Translations under genes and position numbers: made by a program
Assembly (NCBI RefSeq): GCF_900103125.1
Contig: NZ_FNJV01000006.1
Span: 1 to 64,000 of the forward strand
Source: Mucilaginibacter sp. OK268
GTDB lineage: Bacteria; Bacteroidota; Bacteroidia; Sphingobacteriales; Sphingobacteriaceae
Length of the DNA: 64,000 nucleotides
Reading direction: 5' to 3'
Notes under the pieces: model-generated
Databases searched by the model: none
What the model was told of the DNA's origin: nothing
The model's input: only the letters and a program-made list of their open reading frames with translations
Shown: piece after piece, positions 22,005-30,105 of the stretch
Position numbering within the stretch: position 1 is the stretch's first letter
Layout of the letters: the number at the start of each line of letters is the position of its first letter

Positions 22005-23939
22005 ATGATCATAAAATCCACTATCGACCGTATTATGGAAGCCACCGACATTGTGGAGGTGATAGGAGAATTTGTGCAGTTAAAAAAGCGTGGTGCAAAC
22101 TACGTGGGCTTGTCGCCTTTTGCCAATGAGCGTACTCCATCGTTCACGGTATCGCCGGCGAAAGGTATTTTTAAGGATTTCTCGACAGGTAAGGGTGGTT
22201 CGGCTGTTACTTTTTTAATGGAGCTGGAGAAATTCAGTTATCCCGAAGCTCTAAAATGGCTGGCCAAAAAGTACGGTATCGAGGTTGAAGAAACCATTGA
22301 TCACCCGGAAAATAAGGAAGAAGATCTGCGCCGCGAAAGTCTCATGATCGTGACGGCTTTTGCTGCCAAATTTTTTCATGAAAGTCTGCTGGATAGCGAA
22401 GAGGGTAGAAATATCGGCCTGAGCTATTTTAAAGAGCGCGGTTTTAGTACCGAAACCATTAAAAAATTCGAGCTCGGCTATTCGCCAGATCAATGGGAGG
22501 CCTTTACCGGTACCGCCATCAATCAGGGTTATCAGCAGCAGTTTTTGGAAGAAAGCGGGCTGTCGGTGAAGCGCGATAATGGTACCTTGTACGACAGATA
22601 CCGGGGCCGTGTGATGTTCCCGATACATAGTTTTACCGGGCGTGTTATAGCCTTTGGTGGCCGTACGCTGAAGAAAGATAAAAATGTACCCAAATACGTA
22701 AACTCTCCCGAGAGCGAGATCTACCATAAATCAAATGTACTTTACGGCTTATATTTTGCCAAAAAAGCTATCCGCGATGAAGATAATTGTTACTTGGTTG
22801 AAGGTTATGCCGATGTGCTTTCGGTTCACCAGGCGGGTATCGAAAATGTGGTGGCATCGTCGGGTACCTCATTAACTTCGGAACAGATCAGGCTGATAGG
22901 TCGTTTTACGCAGAATATCACCATTTTGTATGATGGCGATGCGGCTGGTATCAAAGCCTCGCTGCGGGGATTGGATATGATATTGGAAGCGGGACTTAAT
23001 GTAAAAGTGGTTTCTTTCCCCGATGGACATGACCCCGACTCCTATGTGCGATTGGTAGGTACCAACGCCTTCAAAAAGCACATCGAGGAAAATAAAAAGG
23101 ATTTTATCCTCTATAAAGCCAACCTGCTTTTAAAAGATGCCGGTAACGACCCGATAAAGAAAGCCGAGATCATCCGCGAGATTGTGGAGAGCATTGCCAA
23201 GATCCCCGACTCGATCAAGGCTTCGGTTTTTATTAAGGAATGTAGTTATCTATTACAGATAGATGAGCGTTCGCTGCTATCTGAACTGAATAAAATGCGG
23301 CAGGCCAAGGCCAAAAAGGATGGTCAGCAGCAACAAAATACCCGGTACTCGCCGCAACAGCCTCCGGATGAGCCCAACTTTTTTGATGAGCCCGAGATTC
23401 AGGAGGCAAAAGACGAGAGCTCGCAGGAAAAAGAGATCATCAGGCTATTGCTTTTGTATGGAAATAGAATGATCGACTGGGACGGCATCGCCAATACTTA
23501 TATCGGCCCGTTCATGATAGCCGAACTGGGCGACGTTACCTTTGAACATCCTGTTTGCAAGATGTTTACAGACCTGTACCGGCAGGAGGTAGAGAACGGT
23601 GTGCTGCCCGACGATACCTATTTTATCCATCATCAGGATAAGGGGATCGTTGATCTCACCGTAACCATGCTGGCTACCAAGTATACGCTGAGCGAGAACT
23701 GGTACGAGATGCACCGGATCATGATACATGATGAGCAGGATAACATGAAGGCTGCCATCCTGGGTGCCATATTCCACCTCAAAAAGCATAAAGTGGGTAA
23801 GATGCTCGAGAACCTGCGTAACGAGCTGCAAAAGGCCGAGACCGAGGCCGATCAGGAAATATTGCTGAACCAGTATATGCGTATGAAGAAGGTCGAGAAA
23901 ATGATCTCCGATTTTTTAGGCTCGGTAATTATCAAATAA
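22005..23939 (+). CDS. dnaG: DNA primase lacking zinc ligands
   Basis: A 644-residue primase that makes RNA primers at the replication fork. The N-terminal domain keeps the zinc-ribbon framework but not its ligands: the usual Cys, His, Cys, Cys are Ser37, Ala40, Asp58 and Thr61 (GLSPFANERTPSF and FKDFSTGKGG). The catalytic core is intact, with KFELGYSPDQWEAFT, the RGRVMFPIH and FGGRTL motifs, and the TOPRIM acidic residues in VEGYADVLS (near residue 266) and LYDGDAAGIKAS (near residue 309). The C-terminal helicase-binding region is about residues 480-640. A Gln/Pro-rich linker precedes it. Confidence 0.95.
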   Translation: MIIKSTIDRIMEATDIVEVIGEFVQLKKRGANYVGLSPFANERTPSFTVSPAKGIFKDFSTGKGGSAVTFLMELEKFSYPEALKWLAKKYGIEVEETIDHPENKEEDLRRESLMIVTAFAAKFFHESLLDSEEGRNIGLSYFKERGFSTETIKKFELGYSPDQWEAFTGTAINQGYQQQFLEESGLSVKRDNGTLYDRYRGRVMFPIHSFTGRVIAFGGRTLKKDKNVPKYVNSPESEIYHKSNVLYGLYFAKKAIRDEDNCYLVEGYADVLSVHQAGIENVVASSGTSLTSEQIRLIGRFTQNITILYDGDAAGIKASLRGLDMILEAGLNVKVVSFPDGHDPDSYVRLVGTNAFKKHIEENKKDFILYKANLLLKDAGNDPIKKAEIIREIVESIAKIPDSIKASVFIKECSYLLQIDERSLLSELNKMRQAKAKKDGQQQQNTRYSPQQPPDEPNFFDEPEIQEAKDESSQEKEIIRLLLLYGNRMIDWDGIANTYIGPFMIAELGDVTFEHPVCKMFTDLYRQEVENGVLPDDTYFIHHQDKGIVDLTVTMLATKYTLSENWYEMHRIMIHDEQDNMKAAILGAIFHLKKHKVGKMLENLRNELQKAETEADQEILLNQYMRMKKVEKMISDFLGSVIIK

Positions 23940-23948
23940 TGCAAAACG

Positions 23949-24091
23949 GGAATCAAGATATTAGAGTCAGGAATCAAGATAAGCGCAAAAAAATCAGCTC
24001 ATATATGATTTTTAGTACAGCGGTAAATCCACTTAACTGCACGCTTGCTGTTGTCTTTTTTTATTATTGTCTTAATTCTTGGTTCTTGACT
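23949..24091. repeat. AATCAAGA/TTCTTGAT inverted repeat, copy F2
   Basis: The left arm (GAATCAAGATATTAGAGTCA and on) faces TCTTAATTCTTGGTTCTTGA at the right across a loop of about 80 bases. It ends ten bases before the yraN start codon. Confidence 0.8.
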
Positions 24092-24101
24092 CATATAAAT
24101 A

Positions 24102-24470
24102 ATGGCCAAACACCTTGATCTGGGCCGCGCCGGCGAAGCTTTAGCCAAAACACACCTGGAAAATACCGGTTATGAAATACTGGATGAGAACTGGACCCAC
24201 GGAAAAGCCGAGATAGACCTGATTGCTTATAAAGACAAGGTTATTATATTTACCGAGGTAAAAACCCGCACTGGCAACGGTTTTGGTGAACCGGAGGATT
24301 TTGTGGATGCCCGTAAACAAAAATTACTGGCTGATGCTGCAGATGAATATATTTACCTCATGAACCACCAGGGCGATGTGCGGTTTGATATCATCGCTAT
24401 TTTGTTTGACAGGGATAAAAATTATATACTAAACCATATTGAAGATGCGTTTTGGCCTTCGACCAGCTGA
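24102..24470 (+). CDS. yraN: YraN-family (UPF0102) protein
   Basis: A 122-residue protein with the restriction-endonuclease-like fold of the UPF0102 group. Its signature runs LGRAGEALAKTHLENTGYEILDENW (residues 6-30) then KAEIDLIAYKDKVIIFTEVKTRTGNGFGEPEDFV, where the Asp-x18-Glu-x-Lys arrangement would be the nuclease-like metal site. Biological role is unknown in the family; a Holliday-junction-like or DNA-repair role is only suggested by fold. It starts ten bases after repeat F2. The stop is seven bases before the next gene, so the two probably form an operon. Confidence 0.92.
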   Translation: MAKHLDLGRAGEALAKTHLENTGYEILDENWTHGKAEIDLIAYKDKVIIFTEVKTRTGNGFGEPEDFVDARKQKLLADAADEYIYLMNHQGDVRFDIIAILFDRDKNYILNHIEDAFWPSTS

Positions 24471-24477
24471 TATATTG

Positions 24478-25563
24478 ATGAATAATAAAATAAAAGTACT
24501 TTTTGCCGCCTGCGCCTTATTGGCATTTGGCTGCAGTTGCAATAATAAGCCAAAAGATACCGGCGCTGACTATACTATCAGTCCGGAAGCGGGTACCTCC
24601 TACAAGTCAGGTGATGAGGCAAAGATCAAGGTAAGTCTACCTGCAGATGCAAAGCCCGACTCTATTGTGTACATGCTGGATGCCTTAAAATTAGGTGTGG
24701 GTAAAGATTCGGCAGGAATCAGTCTGAAAACTGATACCATCCCTTTGGGGATTAAATTGATTACCGCTAAAGTATATGCCGGGGGCAAAGACCAGGAGGT
24801 AACCACCAATATTATTTTGACAGCAGCAAAAGCACCTGAGATGCTGACCTATAAGGTTGAAAAAGTGTTTCCGCATGATACCAGCTGCTATACCGAAGGC
24901 TTGCTTTACCAGGATGGCGCGCTTTATGAAAGCGGGGGCGGTTATCTTGACCCTCCGCCGGGACAATCAAAAGATGTGCAGTCAAGATTAAGAAAAGTTG
25001 ATCTGGCTACCGGCAAATCGATCAAACAAATTATGCTTGATCCCAAAGTTTTTGGCGAAGGTATCTCTATTGTAGGCAACAAGCTCATTCAGCTTACCTA
25101 CCTGGAAAAGATAGGCTATGTGTATGATAAAGATACTTTTAAATTACTGAGCACTTTTACCAATAATGTGGGCATAGAAGGTTGGGGTATGTGTTTTGAC
25201 GGTAAAAAACTGTACATGGACGATAAAACCAACCGGATCTTTTTCCTGGATAAAGACACTTATAAGCAAATTGGTTTTATAGATGTGTATGATGACAAAG
25301 GCCAGGTAGAAGAAGTTAATGAACTGGAATATATTGATGGCAAGTTGTACGCCAATGTTTATAAGACTAATAATATATTGGTAATTGACCCTAAAACCGG
25401 TGCGGTACTGCAAAAGATTGATCTGAGCAATTTATATCCGGAAGCATCCAGAAATCCCAATGCCGATGTAATGAATGGCATTGCCTGGGATGCACAAGGT
25501 AAGCGCTTGTTTGTAACCGGCAAAAAGTGGCCGCATTTGTACCAGATAAAGCTGGGTAAATAG
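24478..25563 (+). CDS. Glutaminyl-peptide cyclotransferase, lipoprotein
   Basis: A 361-residue beta-propeller enzyme of the plant-type Glu_cyclase_2 family, which turns N-terminal glutamine into pyroglutamate. A lipoprotein signal (MNNKIKVLFAACALLAFGC) precedes a Ser/Lys-rich linker, then an immunoglobulin-like segment (residues about 25-110) and the propeller. Diagnostic stretches are FPHDTSCYTEGLLYQDGALYESGG, GEGISIVGNKLIQLTYLE, GWGMCFDGKKLYMDDKTNRI and ELEYIDGKLYANVYKTNNI. The start at 24478 yields the lipoprotein signal; the longer frame would run back into yraN. It is eight bases downstream of yraN. Confidence 0.9.
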   Translation: MNNKIKVLFAACALLAFGCSCNNKPKDTGADYTISPEAGTSYKSGDEAKIKVSLPADAKPDSIVYMLDALKLGVGKDSAGISLKTDTIPLGIKLITAKVYAGGKDQEVTTNIILTAAKAPEMLTYKVEKVFPHDTSCYTEGLLYQDGALYESGGGYLDPPPGQSKDVQSRLRKVDLATGKSIKQIMLDPKVFGEGISIVGNKLIQLTYLEKIGYVYDKDTFKLLSTFTNNVGIEGWGMCFDGKKLYMDDKTNRIFFLDKDTYKQIGFIDVYDDKGQVEEVNELEYIDGKLYANVYKTNNILVIDPKTGAVLQKIDLSNLYPEASRNPNADVMNGIAWDAQGKRLFVTGKKWPHLYQIKLGK

Positions 25564-25590
25564 CCCCCGCCCCCCTAAAGGGGGAACATC

Positions 25591-25628
25591 AAGATGTGTA
25601 GATATGAAAATTTCAGATGTGCAAATGC
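25591..25628. repeat. TTGCACATCTG-word repeat, partial copy G2
   Basis: AAGATGTGTAGATATGAAAA and TTCAGATGTGCAAATG words without a facing arm. It overlaps the final codons of the CPBP protease gene on the other strand. Confidence 0.6.
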
Positions 25629-26440
25629 CCTTCAGGAGATTTAGGAGCTATTAAAGTAAAGAAAACTATGATGGCTGGTACTGCATAAATAATGCTTAGT
25701 ACAGCCCACATATTTAATATATCATTCCAGCTATGCCCGGTGGCAAGGGCCCTGCTTTCGAAAAAAGCTTCCGGAAAATCAACTGAAGCATGTGCAATGG
25801 CCAGTACAAATATGTTTCCGTTTACCCGTTGCCATACGCAGGTGAATATGATAGACATTGATAAATTGATAATCAGGAAAGGGATGGCCACTTTGTAACC
25901 ACTAAGCAACAAAGGGAAATGCCACAATGCCCAAATGATGAATACCATCAAGATTGCTGATGTTATCGTTCGGCCTTTTGAAAGTCTGGGCAATAACCAT
26001 CCCCGCCATCCTAATTCTTCACCAATACCGATGATCAGCGTTGTTAGTGCCAAATGCGCTAAAAAAAGGCCCCTGTTTTTGACGATCGCGCTAATCATTT
26101 CTTGCGTTGTAGCCCCTTGAATCATAAATGCCAACATCGTGAGTAATGTGCCTGTCACAGGAAGAGCCAGCCACCAAATAAGATGTTTTGTGTTTGGTTT
26201 TAATTTACCAAGCAGGGCTGTTATTCCGGCTTTACCTGATGTGACGGAGGTTACTATAATAGCTGCCAACGCCGGGCCAAAAACTATAAAAATTTTAGAA
26301 TAATAATTCAAGCCAAGTTCCTGGCCCCGGAATAGCTGATTAAGAATAAATAGTTTCAGCGGAAAACCGATCAGAAAACTGATGGCAAAAGTTAGAATAA
26401 TAAACGCGGCTACAGGATGTTTGGTAATAAAGGTTTTCAA
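25613..26440 (-). CDS. CPBP-family intramembrane metalloprotease
   Basis: A 275-residue membrane protein with about eight hydrophobic helices. The Rce1/CPBP signature is present: GIGEELGWRGWLLPRL (residues about 137-152) gives the paired Glu and Arg, and ALWHFPLLLSGY gives the His of motif 2; a further Asp/His pair appears as AHASVDF near residue 220. Such proteins are putative intramembrane proteases, some involved in bacteriocin handling, but no partner is visible here. The start codon is TTG at 26440: an in-frame stop lies four codons upstream, and the next ATG is internal to the first membrane region. Confidence 0.88.
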   Translation of the reverse strand: MKTFITKHPVAAFIILTFAISFLIGFPLKLFILNQLFRGQELGLNYYSKIFIVFGPALAAIIVTSVTSGKAGITALLGKLKPNTKHLIWWLALPVTGTLLTMLAFMIQGATTQEMISAIVKNRGLFLAHLALTTLIIGIGEELGWRGWLLPRLSKGRTITSAILMVFIIWALWHFPLLLSGYKVAIPFLIINLSMSIIFTCVWQRVNGNIFVLAIAHASVDFPEAFFESRALATGHSWNDILNMWAVLSIIYAVPAIIVFFTLIAPKSPEGHLHI

Positions 26441-26510
26441 TGGCAGGGTTTAAGTTTAGATGTTTTAAACGGAGCCATGTTACAAGCCATAATTGGCCGC
26501 TATCAAAAAA

Positions 26511-26590
26511 GGCTGTCATGCTGAACTCCGTCGAAGCATGGTGGGCAGGCCTCTACGCTCGCCCCTTCGACGGAGCTCAGGGTGACAGCC
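26511..26590. repeat. GCTCCGTCGAAG-family inverted repeat, copy B3
   Basis: GGCTGTCATGCTGAACTCCG at the left and CGACGGAGCTCAGGGTGACAG-type sequence at the right, with a GGGCAGGCCTCTACGC centre. It lies between two minus-strand genes. Confidence 0.9.
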
Positions 26591-26650
26591 CTCTTTTTTT
26601 ACCAATATTGCTATTACTCTTCAAAGAATCAGAATCTGACGGCTGGGGAG

Positions 26651-27004
26651 CTAAATCCAGGGTGTGTGATGTGGGTTGGCTTTTTCCCATTTGTCGAGTT
26701 TATCGTTTACAAAATATAGCCAGTAGCTTTCACTTACGGGTCGGTTTGTATCGCCATTCTGATAGTATTGTTGGCTGTATTGTACTACCTCAATAAATGT
26801 TTTAGTGTCGGGATAGTTTTTTGCAGCCACGGTATTATCTGGCTTTTTGTTTAAGTATTTCTGCGCTTCATCTTTGCTCATCCCTAATTTTAGTACGCTC
26901 AAATTTACAGGTCTTCCCGCATTTATGTTTTCGCGGATTACACCGCATGATGCAAGCATAACAGTCAACAGTACTATTATGATAGGTTTAAAAGGTTTGG
27001 TCAT
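26651..27004 (-). CDS. Small lipoprotein, BamE/SmpA-like pattern
   Basis: A 117-residue predicted lipoprotein: MTKPFKPIIIVLLTVMLASC gives the lipobox with Cys20. After it, VNLSVLKLGMSKDEAQKYLNKKPD resembles the helix pair of BamE/SmpA-like domains, where LxxGMsxxEV is recurrent, followed by a strand-rich half ending in SESYWLYFVNDKLDKWEK. BamE itself belongs to the outer-membrane assembly complex, but this resemblance is weak and the gene is far from any Bam gene. It stands downstream of the pgi terminator as a separate transcript. Confidence 0.65.
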   Translation of the reverse strand: MTKPFKPIIIVLLTVMLASCGVIRENINAGRPVNLSVLKLGMSKDEAQKYLNKKPDNTVAAKNYPDTKTFIEVVQYSQQYYQNGDTNRPVSESYWLYFVNDKLDKWEKANPHHTPWI

Positions 27005-27083
27005 ATTAATTGCTCTTAAATTATACAGGTATAGAGACTGTTTTAGCGCTAAAGTTTAAGCGTGGAGAAAATAAAAAACATAA

Positions 27084-27120
27084 AAAAAGCAGGAGCCGAT
27101 TAAATCGACTCCTGCTTTTT
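27084..27120 (-). terminator. Terminator of pgi
   Basis: AAAAAGCAGGAG (27084-27095) is exactly complementary to CTCCTGCTTTTT (27109-27120). On the minus strand it is followed by further T, downstream of the pgi stop codon at 27236. It can fold on either strand. Confidence 0.85.
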
Positions 27121-27207
27121 GATGTGCAAATTTCAGATGTGCAGATATGCAAATGATCCGAGATATTAAAAGCATCTGCACATCTGAAATTTGCACATCT
27201 GACATCT
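27119..27207. repeat. TTGCACATCTG-word inverted repeat, copy G3
   Basis: The left arm GATGTGCAAATTTCAGATGT faces ATCTGAAATTTGCACATCTG at the right across about 50 bases. It lies between the pgi stop codon and the pgi terminator, so it would be transcribed as the pgi 3' untranslated region. Confidence 0.9.
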
Positions 27208-27235
27208 TGATGCCCCCCTTTAGGGGGCTGGGGGA

Positions 27236-28882
27236 CTACCTCCAGGCTTTATACTGATTGATCAAACCGTTAGTTGATGAATCATGACTGCTGATCTCGC
27301 TGTTATCTTTTAGCTCAGGGAGAATTTTGCCGGCCAGTTGTTTGCCCAGTTCAACACCCCATTGATCAAAGCTGTAAATGTTCCAGATAATACCTTGTAC
27401 AAATATTTTGTGCTCATATAGGGCAATTAACGAACCCAGGGTATGCGGAGTGATCTTTTTAAGCAGGAATGAATTGGTAGGGCGGTTGCCTTCAAACACT
27501 TTGAAAGGTGCTATTTCAGCTATCTCTGCTTCTGATTTTCCGGCTGCTTTTAACTCGTCGATCACTACTTCTTCGGTTTTGCCGTTCATTAAAGCTTCGG
27601 TTTGCGCAAAGAAGTTTGACAGTAACATGTTATGATGTTCGCCAAGCGGATTGTGTGATTGTGCAGGCGCTATAAAATCGGCAGGGATCAGTTTAGTACC
27701 CTGGTGTATGAGCTGATAAAAAGCGTGCTGACCATTGGTGCCTGGTTCGCCCCAGATGATCGGGCCGGTAGAGTAATCAACCTCTTTGCCGTTGCGATCC
27801 ACATGTTTACCATTGCTTTCCATATCGCCTTGTTGAAAGTAAGCGGCAAAGCGATGCATGTACTGATCATAAGGCAAGATGACGTTGGTTTCCGACTCGA
27901 AGAAGTTGTTGTACCAGATGCCAATTAAAGCCTGTATCACCGGGATGTTCTGGTCGAACTCGGTAGTGCGGAAATGCTCGTCGGTAGCATGAGCGCCTTC
28001 CAGCAATTTCACAAAATTATCAAAGCCAATGCTTAAAGAGATAGACAGGCCAATAGCGCTCCATAAAGAGTAACGACCGCCAACCCAATCCCAAAACTCA
28101 AACATGTTTTTGGTGTCGATACCGAATTTTCCGACAGCAGCTGAGTTGGTTGACAGAGCCGCGAAATGTTTGGCCACATCAGCCTCTTTGGCCCCGGCAG
28201 CTAGGAACCAGTCGCGTGCGCTATGGGCATTCGCCATTGTTTCCTGCGTAGTGAATGTTTTAGAAGCGATCAGGAATAAAGTAGTTTCCGGATCAACAAC
28301 TTTTAAGGTTTCTGCAATGTGCGTACCATCAACGTTAGATACAAAATGCAGGGTCAAATGGTTCTTGTAAGCCTTTAATGCTTCGGTAACCATTACCGGG
28401 CCCAGGTCAGATCCACCTATACCAATATTAACCACATCGGTGATCGGTTTACCGGTGTAGCCTTTCCAGTCGCCTGATATAATGGCGTGACTAAAATCTT
28501 TCATGTGATCAAGCACTTTATTTACATCGGGCATCACATCTTTGCCGTCAACATAAATAGGTTTGTTGCTACGGTTACGCAGGGCAATATGCAGCACCGG
28601 GCGGTCTTCAGTAACGTTAATTCTTTCGCCAGAGAACATAGCCTCAATTGCCTTATTTACTGAACATTCCTTAGCTAACTGTATCAATAAAGCGATAGTT
28701 TGCTCGTCTATCCGGTTTTTGGAATAGTCAAACAAAATGTCTTCAAACTGGATATGAAATTTCGTAAAACGCTCTTTATCAGTATCAAATAGCTCTTTCA
28801 GGCTTTTCGATACGATATCGATGTAATGATCTGTTAAATATTTATAACTCTGGGTGGTGGTAAAATCGATATTTGGCAGCAT
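27236..28882 (-). CDS. pgi: Glucose-6-phosphate isomerase
   Basis: A 548-residue glycolytic enzyme interconverting glucose-6-phosphate and fructose-6-phosphate, the usual length for the long bacterial and eukaryotic form. Clear family motifs are VNIGIGGSDLGPVMVTEAL, GTHIAETLKVVDPETTLFLIASKTFTTQET, FEFWDWVGGRYSLWSAIGLS, GEPGTNGQHAFYQLIHQG with the active-site Glu and His, and the C-terminal SFDQWGVELGKQLA carrying the catalytic Lys. The ATG at 28882 (MLPNIDFTT) is preferred to the longer frame because a -7 box at 28901-28908 sits just upstream. It is a single gene transcribed divergently from the 145-residue gene. Confidence 0.97.
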   Translation of the reverse strand: MLPNIDFTTTQSYKYLTDHYIDIVSKSLKELFDTDKERFTKFHIQFEDILFDYSKNRIDEQTIALLIQLAKECSVNKAIEAMFSGERINVTEDRPVLHIALRNRSNKPIYVDGKDVMPDVNKVLDHMKDFSHAIISGDWKGYTGKPITDVVNIGIGGSDLGPVMVTEALKAYKNHLTLHFVSNVDGTHIAETLKVVDPETTLFLIASKTFTTQETMANAHSARDWFLAAGAKEADVAKHFAALSTNSAAVGKFGIDTKNMFEFWDWVGGRYSLWSAIGLSISLSIGFDNFVKLLEGAHATDEHFRTTEFDQNIPVIQALIGIWYNNFFESETNVILPYDQYMHRFAAYFQQGDMESNGKHVDRNGKEVDYSTGPIIWGEPGTNGQHAFYQLIHQGTKLIPADFIAPAQSHNPLGEHHNMLLSNFFAQTEALMNGKTEEVVIDELKAAGKSEAEIAEIAPFKVFEGNRPTNSFLLKKITPHTLGSLIALYEHKIFVQGIIWNIYSFDQWGVELGKQLAGKILPELKDNSEISSHDSSTNGLINQYKAWR

Positions 28883-28900
28883 AATTGAAGTGTTTTTTAA

Positions 28901-28908
28901 CAAAAGTA
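28901..28908 (-). promoter_or_regulatory. Putative -7 box for pgi
   Basis: TACTTTTG on the minus strand fits TAnnTTTG and lies 18 bases before the ATG at 28882. Confidence 0.55.
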
Positions 28909-29060
28909 ACAAGTTAATTGTTAGGTGGATATTAAATATTAAACTAACAATTCTTAGTGTTGTTTTAACACTGCTTAGATAGTGTTTGTTTTACACCTAA
29001 AAATTACGAAAATTTTAAAAATATTTGACAATTGTTTGGATATTTCAAATAGTTATTTGA

Positions 29061-29068
29061 TATATTTG
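29061..29068 (+). promoter_or_regulatory. Putative -7 box for the 145-residue gene
   Basis: TATATTTG fits TAnnTTTG, with a TTTG about 23 bases upstream at 29035-29038 as a possible -33 element. Leader about 60 bases. Confidence 0.5.
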
Positions 29069-29136
29069 TCTTGTTGGTAATCAAATGGACGATTTATCAT
29101 CAATTTGTAAATTTAAAAGTAAAAATAAAAAAGGTC

Positions 29137-29574
29137 ATGTTTGAAAAACTTTTTTTGCTTGTAAAAAATAACGCCGGGACGGCTGTTATTAACAACCCTG
29201 TGATACCTGCTAAGCACCGCGAGGCAGTGATGATTGAAGCCTCAAGTTCAATTATTGAGGTTTTAAAAGGCCATATGGAAAATGGCAAATTGAAAGAGCT
29301 TGTTAAGTACTTTCAATCGTCGGGTATTTACAATCATTCATTAGTATCAAGCATGGTTAACCGCTTTGCCAATCGTTTAAATACTTTTTATCATATCGAC
29401 CCTGTGCAATCACTGGCTACTGCAAACGCGCTGATACCGCAGGTGATGCAGGAATTGGTAAGAGAGTCGAAAAGCGAACAGATCAAAGAATTTGGATTAA
29501 CTAACATGCTTACCAAACTAAATGGTAACAAGGCCGACCTGAGCTTATTGGTTAATAAACTGATGGTGGCTTAA
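29137..29574 (+). CDS. Uncharacterised helical protein, DUF937-like pattern
   Basis: A 145-residue soluble protein that appears wholly helical (KHREAVMIEASSSIIEVLKG, LVSSMVNRFANRLNTFYH, ALIPQVMQELVRESKSEQ). The spacing of helices and Gly/Asn turns near the C-terminus (TNMLTKLNGNKADLSLLVNKL) recalls the DUF937/YidB group, but the match is by eye only. I take the ATG at 29137 because the extra upstream codons lie in the leader after the -7 box at 29061. It has its own promoter box and a very strong terminator, so it is a monocistronic unit. Confidence 0.7.
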   Translation: MFEKLFLLVKNNAGTAVINNPVIPAKHREAVMIEASSSIIEVLKGHMENGKLKELVKYFQSSGIYNHSLVSSMVNRFANRLNTFYHIDPVQSLATANALIPQVMQELVRESKSEQIKEFGLTNMLTKLNGNKADLSLLVNKLMVA

Positions 29575-29593
29575 TAAAATATAACCCCCTGAT

Positions 29594-29621
29594 AAGGCCC
29601 GCAAATTTGCGGGCCTTTTTT
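29594..29621 (+). terminator. Terminator after the 145-residue gene
   Basis: A perfect palindrome, 29594-29617, with GGCCCGCAAA/TTTGCGGGCC arms, followed by T residues to 29621. It is 20 bases past the stop codon. Confidence 0.92.
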
Positions 29622-29693
29622 GTTGGTGCAAACGTGTGGGTTTACTTTGACCGATTCCTTCCGGAATTTATTCAGATGGCAATACGGTCGAAA

Positions 29694-29812
29694 ATTATGG
29701 TTTACAGTGTAAACCCACTTTTGATATAAAAATTAATGTAATTATCTTATTTTCAAATATATAAAAAAGTGTAAACCATGAAAAGTGTAAACCATGTAAA
29801 CCCACTTTTTAG
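29694..29812. repeat. TGTAAACC element, copy N1
   Basis: It contains TATGGTTTACAGTGTAAACC near the left end and GTGTAAACCATG, AAAAGTGTAAACC and ATGTAAACCCACTTTT at the right, with GATATAAAA between. The same order of parts recurs at 57618-57733. It is non-coding, in the 530-base gap before prfB. Confidence 0.85.
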
Positions 29813-29880
29813 CAAAATAGCCTCTGTTTAAAGTAATAGCACACGGTTAGACAGAACAAATAAATAATATCCAAAAAGGG

Positions 29881-29956
29881 GGGCTGTCACCCTGAGCTCC
29901 GTCGAAGGGTAGAGCGCAGAGGCCTGCCCACCATACTTCGACGGAGCATGACAGCC
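29881..29956. repeat. GCTCCGTCGAAG-family inverted repeat, copy B4
   Basis: GGGCTGTCACCCTGAGCTCC at the left and CTTCGACGGAGCATGACAGCC at the right, centred on GCAGAGGCCTGCCC. With N1 it accounts for most of the 29622-30105 gap. Confidence 0.9.
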
Positions 29957-30093
29957 TTTTTTGAAATGTTTAACCATAGGCTATTACTTTGTCCATGGAT
30001 CATATTTCCCTCCCTCTTTTAAGCATAGCTTAATAGAATATCACCCTCACTGCTTTACGGAACTTTTTTATTTATGCCGATTATCAAATTGTA

Positions 30094-30101
30094 TATATTT
30101 G
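30094..30101 (+). promoter_or_regulatory. Putative -7 box for prfB
   Basis: TATATTTG fits TAnnTTTG and ends four bases before the ATG at 30106. If it is used, transcription would begin at or next to the start codon. Confidence 0.5.
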
Positions 30102-30105
30102 CCAA

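Noticed and set aside
26440..26796. Plus-strand frame over repeat B3 and the small lipoprotein gene
   Set aside because: It crosses a repeat and runs antisense to a predicted lipoprotein with a clear lipobox.
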